Source of the DNA: Planctomycetota bacterium
GTDB taxonomy: Bacteria > Planctomycetota > Phycisphaerae > WQYP01
Assembly: GCA_021828925.1 (NCBI GenBank)
Contig: JAJZCT010000039.1
Location: 1 to 12,020, forward strand
Reading direction: 5' to 3'
DNA: 12,020 nt
Within the stretch, counting starts at the first letter, position 1. Each line of letters begins with the position of its first letter. The position numbers and the translations under genes are program-made. The notes under the pieces were generated by a model. It was not told the DNA's origin. It was given only the letters and a program-made list of their open reading frames with translations, and did no database searches. Of this stretch, positions 5,837-12,020 are shown one piece after another.

Positions 5837-8203
5837 TCAGTGGTATATTTCTACCTCACGTAGGGATGGGGGTTGGTGATACAATGTTGAAACGATTACT
5901 ACTTTCACTTGAGCGGTTGTGACGGCTCGAAAGTTGGCCGCAAATTGGGCACGGCCACGCAAGTTGCCGGACCAAGCCGTTAACCAGTGGCCGCCAGACC
6001 AATACGCAATGTCAGCTTTTTCAATGCGCCCACCCCATTGGTTGATAATGACTTGGCCAACGCTCGTCGGCTTGCCAAGGTTTATGGCCAGCCACTGCCC
6101 GTCGGAAGTTCCGTTGGCCGCGTTCCATCGCGTGCCCATTATGCCATCATCGGCGCACGTGGCAGCGTATTGGGGACTCCATTGGCTGGATGCGGACGCA
6201 GGTTTATTCAGAGCCAGATTCCGCGAAATGGCGTGGCGCAGCGGGGTAATGGTAAAGTCTCGATACCAGGCATGATTCCAGGACGATGCCAACCCGGCCA
6301 TGCCGGCGCGGTAGTCCGAGTTTTTCACAGCCGCTAATTGTTTTGCATCAAGATAGGCGGATATAGTCCTTCCCTGACAGACCAGCTTAAGGCGATGCCA
6401 CGACGATCCTAACGGTGCGACCTTGCCGTGCGCCAGAAGTTTTTTTACCGCCAAAAGTTGCCACGTTCCATCCGCGTTAACCATCACACGGTACCCATTG
6501 GATTGGTTGAAATGCCAGTTGACATTCGCTACCCGGTCAATGATTCCCGCACTGCCCGTTGCCGGCAGACGAATCTCACAGGCAACCGCGTAATTATGCC
6601 AGTTTGGAGCGCCGAGAATTGTGAATGGCTGATGCTGGTAACTCCAGGGAATTTGTGGCGACGTTATGAACTGCTCCAGAACATGACCCTTGCCATCCGG
6701 CGATCGGACGATATTAAAAGAACCTTCCTGATCGGCAAAATATCGCGGCATTTCCGCAATATCACCGCGTGACAATCGGGAGGTGTACGGTAATGGGAAC
6801 GGTTTGGACTTAGGAATGTCCGTTACTTTTCCCTTGTGCTGCCCGGTCGTCGTGGTAATGGAATAGATGGCATGGGGCAGCAATTTTATGGAAACGAAGC
6901 CTTTGACAGGCGTCAGCTCCGGCTGCTGCCGGAAATAAATATGCGGCAGAGACCGCCACACATGCAGCGGCACGTTGTCCGGCAGGCTGCCGGAGATATG
7001 AATTGTTACCGTTTGCGGTTCGGTGGCATCTTGAGTTTCGATGATGATACTGAAGTTGTGCCCATGCGGACTTTTTAATGCAACCACGCTGCCGTGCCCC
7101 CTCAATAACTTGCAGGCCATGTTCAGATATTGCCAGCCGGGTTGCGCAAATTGCGTCGTATGAGCGATGGCCCAAATCGGCCCCAATACCCGAAAGTGGC
7201 CGCACCACGGCTCATTGGCTAACAAAAGCCCGTCATTAGCGGCAGGAAGATTATTATAATAGGACGTATCCAAGGCCCAGATAATTGTACGCACCATCCG
7301 GCCTTCTATATAATTTCTGTTTAACAGCTTCGCCATGGTAGCGGTGTAGGGTTTGGCTCCGCTCCAATCTTCTCCGGACCAAAGTGGAATATGTAATGCC
7401 CGCGCCTGGGGCGTGGACTTATAGCCGGGATAATGCTTACCAATGGCGGAAATAGCTTTGGCAAACGCCGCGTTGATCTCCACCTGATGCACCAGGGTAT
7501 TCCAGTGGAAAAAATCGGCCATTTCAATATGAACATGCCGTTGACCGGCGGCATCCAATGCCCGGCGGAGTTTAAGTACCCACGGAACATCCCACATCCG
7601 CTCATTAGCGCAGCCCACGTAATTAATTCGGATATGATCAAACTTATTGAGACATTGCACCACGCGGGCAATATATTTAGCGTTATCCTGGGAATAAAAT
7701 TTGGCTGTAAAATCTGTCGCGGCGTGGTGCCTGTCTCCCAACCACCCCGGGGCACCCCACTGCAAAAGCCCCAGACGGATTTTCGGATTGCGTTTTCGAG
7801 CCTGTTGCATCAGCCACGTTTCATACCCACGGCGAAAATACACCGCCTTGGGATGCTGATATTCCGCGCGCGTGCGGAAATAGGCCGGCTCGGTTCCATC
7901 GGTGGAATTCATATTGCCGCCCAACTCACACTTAAGATTTTGCAATGCGGCACCGAAATCAGGCTTGAAGAGATAATTTAAGATTTCGCTGCGCTGCTTT
8001 TTTGGATAATCCACCAATAGCCGAGTGGAAGCCCCTGCGCTTTCCCCGCCGATACCTTCAAAAATCCTCCCCGGGCTGCGACCATCCACCCTGATTAATT
8101 GGGCAGCGGATGCGGCCTGCACGCAAAACATGGCATTCAGGGCCAGAATGGCCGCCGCCGGCACCAATAATTGTCTCCGAAAACCCCGCGCCGCCAAAGT
8201 CAT
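5837..8203 (-). CDS. GH59 galactocerebrosidase-like beta-galactosidase with C-terminal F5/8 type C domain
   Basis: A 788-residue secreted enzyme; the signal peptide ends near residue 33 (ASA-AQ). Residues about 35-465 track human galactocerebrosidase (GALC): FEGIGGESAGAST, RLLVDYPKKQRSEILNYLFK, STDGTEP, NPKIRLGLLQWGAPGWLG, YVGCANER with acid/base Glu201, GKHYPG, LWSGEDWS with nucleophile Glu278, and AHTTQFAQPGWQYL. Residues about 480-655 correspond to the GALC lectin-like sandwich (YFADQEGSFNI, then GAPNWHNYAVACEI). Residues about 662-788 are an added discoidin/CBM32-like domain (NLALNKPASASSQWSPQYAA, then LREVEIYH) that probably binds galactosides. Family GH59 removes terminal beta-galactose. 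With GH53, GH30 and GH27 genes nearby, a plant galactan product is a likelier substrate than galactosylceramide. The ATG at 8203 follows GGAG by 7 bases. The frame is intact and all key residues are present, unlike the hydrolases to its right. Confidence 0.88.
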   Translation of the reverse strand: MTLAARGFRRQLLVPAAAILALNAMFCVQAASAAQLIRVDGRSPGRIFEGIGGESAGASTRLLVDYPKKQRSEILNYLFKPDFGAALQNLKCELGGNMNSTDGTEPAYFRTRAEYQHPKAVYFRRGYETWLMQQARKRNPKIRLGLLQWGAPGWLGDRHHAATDFTAKFYSQDNAKYIARVVQCLNKFDHIRINYVGCANERMWDVPWVLKLRRALDAAGQRHVHIEMADFFHWNTLVHQVEINAAFAKAISAIGKHYPGYKSTPQARALHIPLWSGEDWSGAKPYTATMAKLLNRNYIEGRMVRTIIWALDTSYYNNLPAANDGLLLANEPWCGHFRVLGPIWAIAHTTQFAQPGWQYLNMACKLLRGHGSVVALKSPHGHNFSIIIETQDATEPQTVTIHISGSLPDNVPLHVWRSLPHIYFRQQPELTPVKGFVSIKLLPHAIYSITTTTGQHKGKVTDIPKSKPFPLPYTSRLSRGDIAEMPRYFADQEGSFNIVRSPDGKGHVLEQFITSPQIPWSYQHQPFTILGAPNWHNYAVACEIRLPATGSAGIIDRVANVNWHFNQSNGYRVMVNADGTWQLLAVKKLLAHGKVAPLGSSWHRLKLVCQGRTISAYLDAKQLAAVKNSDYRAGMAGLASSWNHAWYRDFTITPLRHAISRNLALNKPASASSQWSPQYAATCADDGIMGTRWNAANGTSDGQWLAINLGKPTSVGQVIINQWGGRIEKADIAYWSGGHWLTAWSGNLRGRAQFAANFRAVTTAQVKVVIVSTLYHQPPSLREVEIYH

Positions 8204-8238
8204 TTAACATCTCCGGTATCAGAATGCCAAAAAAGTCG

Positions 8239-8390
8239 TCAAGCATTACAAGATACTATCGGCACGCCGCTTTCCTTGGTCAATACCACGCACGAGCCGA
8301 TCGTCGAATTGTGCATGTTAATCACCGTGAATCCGAGTTGGGTCAGACCAGCAGTTAATAAATGTGCTGCGGCGGGGTCGTGGCCTGCGG
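8239..8390 (-). pseudogene. Unassigned coding-like fragment between GH5 and GH59
   Basis: One minus-strand frame ending at 8239 reads like real protein for about 45 residues: HDPAAAHLLTAGLTQLGFTV, INMHNSTIGSCVVLT, KESGVPIVSCNA, stop. It has no start codon or ribosome binding site of its own. It begins about where the GH5 reading frame ends (8391) and stops 36 bases before the GH59 start. The helix-strand rhythm resembles the N-terminal part of a phosphohexomutase (an AGL...G..V stretch before a serine-containing loop) or of a sugar-binding regulator (GVPIVS resembles GVPLVS in the regulator at 3072-4277). I cannot decide between these, and chance remains possible. The remaining 8204-8238 shows only the GH59 ribosome binding site. 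Confidence 0.28.
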
Positions 8391-9388
8391 CTAATGTCGC
8401 AGCGTTAATCCACGGCGTTTTCCCAATCCCAATAGTCCTATCGCAGCAAGACCGCAACCCGCCATCGTCAGGCTCGCCGGTTCCGGCACCGCGCTGTAGG
8501 CCGGATTGAATGTGAAATTTGCGGTCTGATACAAGGACATATCTGCCATGATTTGTGCATAGGAATCGGTCAGTGGATTGATTTCCGCCATCCCCAGCGG
8601 ATTCTGCCATTCGCCCCATGTCCGCAGACCGGTGTTATTGGTGAACTCTTTCCACGGCCAAACTGTCCAAGCCAAATTGTTGCTGTCCAACTCCGCGACA
8701 ACCTGTTTAAATTCACTGCTATTGCCATCTGATTGAATGATTCCGAATTCTCCGATATACGCGGGTACTCCCTGCTGTTTGGCCGTCGCGGCGATGCTGG
8801 TAATTGCATTGGAAAAATCGGAGAGTTCCTGGGCCTGGCTGGAGGAGGAGAAATCATAAATATGGCCGCTGTAGGCGACGTTGTTCCATCCCATGGAACT
8901 GGGCGATGGCAAATTATTGGTATCCCAGTAATTCGCAGGCTCCATAAAAATAATATGTTGGTCGCCGGTGTTGCGGACTGCGGTATAAAGTTGGTTATAC
9001 ACCGAGTCCAAGGTGGAATAATTTGGGGCACCCACGGGTTCGTTAAGCAGGTCATAACCGGCTATTGTTGGGTTTCCCTTGTAATGTTGGGCAATTTCCC
9101 CCCACACTTGCGCGGCTTGGTTGATATTAGTCTGACTGGAAAAAAACTGTCCTGATTCTGCTGCCCCGTATCTTCGGAGGAACTCTGGCCGCCCGGTGCT
9201 CCATGCATATCGAGCACGACATACATATTGTCCTGGCTGGCCCAGTTCACTGCCTGATCAAGCCACTTGAATCCATCTTCATTGGGGTCGGTGAACATTG
9301 AAGCTTCAAAAGGAATCCGCACGGTGTTAATTCCCTCTTGGTGCATAAGGGTAAAATCATTTTGCGTTATCCAGTTGCTGCGCCAGGC
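8391..9388 (-). pseudogene. GH5 endoglucanase-type hydrolase with PEP-CTERM tail, N-truncated and frameshifted
   Basis: Two frames together give most of a family GH5 (clan GH-A) enzyme. The upstream piece, about 9388-9147, reads NWITQNDFTLMHQEGINTVR, IPFEAS, VVLDMHGAPGGQSS. The downstream piece, about 9139-8391, reads QAAQVWGEIAQHYKGNPTIA, GYDLLNEP, SGHIYDFS, YIGEFGI, TVWPWKEF, then a PEP-CTERM tail (VPEPASLTMAG, hydrophobic, GKRRGLTLRH). Acid/base Glu is at codon 9039-9041 and nucleophile Glu at 8748-8750, so both catalytic residues remain. The frames meet at a run of seven T on the coding strand (9140-9146); one additional T would join them into DSFFSSQTNINQAAQ. The signal peptide and first strand are missing, replaced at about 9375-9388 by the 5' end of a regulator gene. 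The truncation argues for a true pseudogene even if the frameshift were a sequencing error. Confidence 0.72.
9140..9146 (-). other. Homopolymer frameshift site in GH5
   Basis: Seven A on the plus strand (seven T in the coding sense) mark the exact place where GH5 homology changes frame. An eight-base run would restore a continuous, family-like sequence. Confidence 0.7.
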
Positions 9389-9503
9389 CGTGCGGATAAA
9401 TAGCCTTCTGAATTCCCATGAGAATACCGCGTGCATAATAGTGCTCCAGGGGCAGAATCAGGGACACCCTGATAACTTTATGAGTGGCTGAATACGGTGA
9501 CAT
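9357..9503 (-). pseudogene. 5' stub of a XylR-type regulator gene
   Basis: An ATG at 9503, preceded by AAGGA 6 bases upstream, opens a 48-codon frame. Its residues 10-31, VIRVSLILPLEHYYARGILM plus GI, match the opening strand and helix of XylR-type regulators; compare RTVALIIDTVGSYGRGLLSG at the start of the intact regulator at 4277. Similarity ends at IYPHG (about 9387), where the DNA becomes GH5 sequence in another frame, and translation stops at 9357-9359. So the regulator's ribosome binding site, start and first about 39 codons survive, while its sensor and helix-turn-helix domains are gone. A deletion between neighbouring same-strand genes is the simplest cause. The promoter may still drive transcription into the GH5 remnant. 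Confidence 0.6.
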
Positions 9504-9574
9504 CCGAAATCCTTTATTTACGATCTAATCAATTCGTTCGCCCCGACCTGACGCCAAGGCGGAACCCGGCCCGT

Positions 9575-10640
9575 TCATAAACGGCAATCATCAATAACGA
9601 ACGTCGTGGTGGATTTTCCCGGCAACGTAACGCGAAATTGATTGTCTGTTACGTCCGGCCCGGCAATCAGTTTCAAGTTATCTGTCGGAGACGTCACATA
9701 CGCCTGCACGCGGCCGCCGATATATCTGAACCCAGTGAGGTTAAAAAGAACAGGCCGCGGCTTTGGTTTTGCGTTCACGGCCACGATAATCAGCCAGCCT
9801 TGTGTGACATGAAGTGCCGAGATACAGTCCGTGTCCGTGACGCTGATAAACTGAAAGCCGGGCCGGATGAAGCGGCTGAAATTGGCCATCACATAGTATT
9901 TCTTGTTGACGATATATCGGGTCTGCTTGCCATTCTCAATATTGCTGAAAAACCCCCAGCCTCCGCCTCCGTCCACCGCCTGCCAATACACCCATGCCAA
10001 GGGTCGCAACTCGCGCATATCCTGAATAATTCGCGAAGCCATGGTGAGCCCCGTTTTATCGCCATCCCCGTATTCCGACATCCAGAGTCGTTTATTATTT
10101 GCCGCCGCAAATTGCCGTAGCTTCTGGCGTTGGGTGCCTGAATAGCTGTGCGTGTCGATCTGGTATAGGTCATCAAGTGTCTGAGCATCATAGGACTTAT
10201 TCGATGCCAGGGTTTCATCAATGCTGTTATCGTCCGGTGCCGCGATTCGGGTGGCCGAGCCTCGCCGCCGTAACGCTTTGGCAAGCATGGGAATAATACG
10301 ATTCTGTTCCGCATTACCGATGCGGCAACCTTCCTGTTGTCCACCGTATTTCCACCAGTTGGAGGTTGGCTCGTTAAATGCCTCAAGAGTCTGAAAGCGA
10401 ATGCCCCATGTCTGGTCAAAATGTTTCACCACATCAGCCAGATATTCCGCAAACGCCTGAAAATCGGAAACTTTGAGGTTGTCCCCGCCGTTTTTCGCTC
10501 CGGTGACACTGCCGCTGACGGTCATGTAATAGGGCGGCGAATTGGAGAATGCCTGAATATGCGTTACTCCCATGGCCATGCACTCACGCAATATCAGCCT
10601 TTGTCGCTCATCCGCCCGGAATTCCCAACCCAAAATCCCA
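9575..10640 (-). pseudogene. GH30 subfamily 5-like endo-beta-1,6-galactanase, N-terminus lost
   Basis: From about 10630 the frame reads GWEFRADERQRLILRECMAM, GVTHIQAFSNSPPYYMTVSG, SVTGAKNGGDNLK, FNEPTSNWWKYGGQQEGC, IAAPDDNSIDE, IDTHSYSG, LWMSEYGDGDKTGLTMASRI, LAWVYWQAVDGGGGWGFF, then a C-terminal beta domain. This is the signature run of GH30_5 endo-beta-1,6-galactanases, which cut the side chains of type II arabinogalactan. Acid/base Glu is in FNEP and nucleophile Glu in MSEYG; both are present. The missing part is about the first 100 residues of the usual barrel plus the signal peptide. The frame stays open upstream to about 10763 but offers only a TTG (10693) without a ribosome binding site, and that sequence (LILAIVYFRSDKLFG) is not recognisable GH30. 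I therefore treat it as a 5'-truncated gene with an intact remainder. Confidence 0.78.
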
Positions 10641-10708
10641 AACAGTTTATCCGAACGAAAATATACTATGGCAAGAATCAGCCGAGGAGGCAAGAGAGGT
10701 GCGCGGTC

Positions 10709-10756
10709 AATCGTCCATCTATAGCATTCTATATGGCATTCTACAGGTGGACGATT
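10709..10756. repeat. Inverted repeat with internal direct repeat, between GH30 remnant and AraC stub
   Basis: AATCGTCCA (10709-10717) and TGGACGATT (10748-10756) are perfect inverted copies, and the stem can extend inward by three pairs, one of them G-U. The loop contains GCATTCTA twice, 12 bases apart. On the plus strand TGGACG followed 15 bases later by TATAAA (10769-10774) could be a promoter for the AraC-type stub, which would place the right arm over its -35 box. Confidence 0.4.
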
Positions 10757-10864
10757 CGATGGTCATGATATAAACTGTGCCGGAGATTCAGCGTGCATCC
10801 ATCATGAGGCTGCTTATAGAGAAATCAAAAATACGCACTAAAATCTGAAGCCCGAGGAAGCTCA

Positions 10865-11008
10865 TTGGAATCAGGAAAAAGAGTTCGAAGAGTACAGGAA
10901 GGTTTTCCCAAGCAGCGGATGGTGGTTTTGCCGCGGCCGGTGGTGGATCGGGCGTTGCGTAGAACATTGCCGTTGAAGCTCGTGCCGTCGGCCTCCCGGA
11001 GGGATTGA
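10865..11008 (+). pseudogene. 5' stub of an AraC-family regulator gene
   Basis: A 47-codon frame opens at a TTG (10865) with GAGGAAG a few bases upstream. It reads ESGKRVRRVQEGFPKQRMVV, LPRPVVDRALRRTLPLKLVP, SA, then leaves the pattern and stops at 11006-11008. The segment GFP-x-QR-x-VVLPRPVV followed by AL-x-x-x-L is, from memory, the characteristic N-terminus of a group of AraC-family regulators in PVC bacteria, placed before their cupin-like sensor domain. The sensor and DNA-binding domains are absent. From about 10980 the sequence, in a different frame, is GH27 coding sequence. This is the same arrangement as the XylR-type stub joined to GH5 at 9387. The family call rests on one motif. 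Confidence 0.48.
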
Positions 11009-11923
11009 CGATGGATGCGAAGGGAATTAGGCAGCGGTAATAAATAAAGGTGCCAAGTAAGGCTTAACGATTAGGCGTTAAGACATAGTTCCATCTTAGC
11101 ACTGCAGCGGGTATATGCCTAACTATCATATCCCAATTTCCAACAAGTTGATACCTTTATTTATTGCCGCCGCCTTATCACCGGCAAAATCAACCAGGCC
11201 GGGGAATACAAGGTCAAGCTGACCGCGAAAAACGCTTCAGGCACAGCTCACCGCACACTGCGGCTCGTGGCGGGCGAACATAAACTGGCCCTGACCCCGC
11301 AAATGGGCTGGAATTCCTGGAATGCCTACGGCATGAACAATGACGCCAAACGCACCCGCGCCGCCGCCGACGCCATGGTAAAAAGTGGTCTGGCGGCCAA
11401 GGGCTTTATGTATATCAATATAGATGACGGCTGGCAGAATGGCCGCACCGCCGATGGCGAAATAAAAACCACCGAAAAATTTGGCGATATGAAATCCATT
11501 GCAGATTATGTCCATAGCCACGGTTTGCGTTTCGGGGTTTATTCCTCACCGGGGCCAAAAACCTGCGGCAACCACACCGGTAGCTTCGGCCATGAAGTGC
11601 AGGATGCCAGCACCTATGCAAGATGGGGTGTGGATTATCTGAAATATGACTGGTGCAGCTACGCCTGGGAGGTTCCAAAACATCCGGATCTGGCACAATT
11701 CATCGCGCCGTACCGGCTCATGGGCGAAGCATTGCGAAAGTCCGGCCGCGATATATTCTTTAGCTTGTGCCAATACGGCATGGGCCATGTATGGACGTGG
11801 GGGGGCAAGGCTCCGGTATGGGGCAACAGCTACCGCATCAGCGGCGATATCAACGATTCATGGGGTGCCATGATTGCCAATGGTTTTGGCAGCGATGGCA
11901 TGTTAGGAATGGGCCCGAAATAA
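10988..11923 (+). pseudogene. GH27 alpha-galactosidase with Ig-like domain, interrupted by a 145-bp element
   Basis: Left of the element (to 11029) the frame gives VGLPEGLTMDAKGI. Right of it (from 11178) it gives TGKINQAGEYKVKLTAKNAS, the second half of a putative Ig (He_PIG-like) domain that commonly precedes GH27. The catalytic domain follows: LALTPQMGWNSWNAYGM, MYINIDDGWQ, ADYVHSHGLRFGVYSSPGPK, YLKYDWCS with nucleophile Asp (11648-11650), WGNSYRISGDINDSWGAM with acid/base Asp (11846-11848). GH27 enzymes remove terminal alpha-galactose. The frame then ends early (GSDGMLGMGPK, stop at 11921-11923), where the family normally continues through the rest of the barrel and a beta domain, so the 3' part is missing too. 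The 5' end, including the signal peptide, is replaced by the AraC-type stub. Three separate lesions make function very unlikely. Confidence 0.8.
11027..11177. mobile_element. 145-bp MITE-like element (11030-11174) with TTA target duplication
   Basis: Terminal inverted repeats of 22 bases lie at 11030-11051 and 11153-11174 and match at 20 of 22 positions. TTA flanks both sides (11027-11029 and 11175-11177). Deleting the element with one TTA rejoins GAT GCG AAG GGA ATT to ATC ACC GGC in one frame, giving DAKGIITGKINQAG, a natural Ig-like domain sequence. Inside are a perfect 7-base hairpin CTTAACG/CGTTAAG (11063-11082) and an ATAGTT/AACTAT pair (11085-11126), so the element is densely structured. 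It encodes no protein and adds an in-frame TAA just inside its left end. Size, ends and duplication fit a miniature inverted-repeat transposable element mobilised by a transposase elsewhere. I do not recognise its family. Confidence 0.8.
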
Positions 11924-12020
11924 CTTCCCGATTTAGGTGGGTACGGGAGCGGTCCGGTAATTCCATTGCGGCAGGAACTCGTCGAATCGTATTTTCATAT
12001 TACGTTTGAAGTCGTCAGTG
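11924..12020. other. Window end after GH27, no recognised gene
   Basis: No continuation of GH27 and no other recognisable coding sequence is visible. A weak CCCG/CGGG inverted repeat lies near 11927-11955 and lacks a T run. Confidence 0.3.

Noticed and set aside
7147..7157. CAAATTGCGTC inside the GH59 gene, matching the direct-repeat motif at 3039-3049
   Set aside because: It encodes part of the conserved HTTQFAQPGW segment, is a single copy without a partner at 22 bp, and is best explained by coding constraint.
11030..11174. The inverted-repeat element as an integron attC-type recombination site
   Set aside because: CTTAACG/CGTTAAG resembles attC core boxes, but the outer 22-base repeats, the TTA duplication and the clean insertion into a coding frame fit transposition, and no cassette structure is present.
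11028..11177. A TA target duplication (Tc1/IS630-like) instead of TTA
   Set aside because: With TA as the duplication the element ends lose their symmetry; TTA gives matching ends and exact frame restoration.
1..12020. CRISPR arrays, tRNA or rRNA genes, or a defence system
   Set aside because: No regularly spaced repeats, no cloverleaf-like or rRNA-like sequence and no defence-type protein motifs were seen on either strand.

Overview
The window looks like the chromosome of a Planctomycetota or related PVC-group bacterium, possibly Phycisphaerae-like. The evidence is a type II secretion-style pseudopilin with a C-terminal ADGH motif, several PEP-CTERM sorting tails, a XylR-type regulator (LacI-like sensor plus AraC helix-turn-helix), and many secreted glycoside hydrolases. 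The taxon is inferred from gene content and protein style only; there is no rRNA or marker gene here.

Layout. On the minus strand from the left edge: the 5' part of a GH53 endo-beta-1,4-galactanase (1-387, runs off the window), a gutted GH53 paralogue with a PEP-CTERM tail (417-748), a PEP-CTERM protein (921-1847) with its own terminator, a pseudopilin (2037-2864) and a XylR-type regulator (3072-4277). On the plus strand is a DegT/DnrJ/EryC1/StrS sugar aminotransferase (4622-5764). Convergent to it is a large secreted GH59 galactocerebrosidase-like enzyme with a C-terminal F5/8-type C domain (5837-8203, minus). Further right nearly everything is broken: a coding-like scrap (8239-8390), a frameshifted GH5 with a PEP-CTERM tail (8391-~9388), a 5' stub of a XylR-type regulator (9357-9503), a GH30 subfamily-5-like endo-beta-1,6-galactanase lacking its N-terminus (9575-~10640), a 5' stub of an AraC-family regulator (10865-11008, plus), and a GH27 alpha-galactosidase (plus) split by a 145-bp inverted-repeat element.

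Shared theme: GH53 (beta-1,4-galactan), GH30_5 (beta-1,6-galactan), GH27 (alpha-galactosides) and GH59 (beta-galactosides) together point to breakdown of plant galactan or arabinogalactan, with XylR/AraC-type regulators beside the hydrolases. The GH59, regulator, pseudopilin, aminotransferase and PEP-CTERM protein look intact. At least four hydrolase genes (GH53 paralogue, GH5, GH30, GH27) and two regulator genes are fragments, so the right half reads as a galactan-utilisation island in decay.

The strongest single observation is the 145-bp element at 11030-11174. It has 22-bp terminal inverted repeats (20/22 matching) and a TTA target duplication. Removing it with one TTA copy exactly restores the GH27 reading frame through a putative Ig-like domain. 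Two places where the 5' end of a regulator gene is joined to the interior of a hydrolase gene form a second, recurrent pattern. Regulatory candidates include a 22-bp-spaced direct repeat before the pseudopilin gene, a nested hairpin at its predicted transcript start, and a perfect 17-bp palindrome just ahead of the aminotransferase ribosome binding site.
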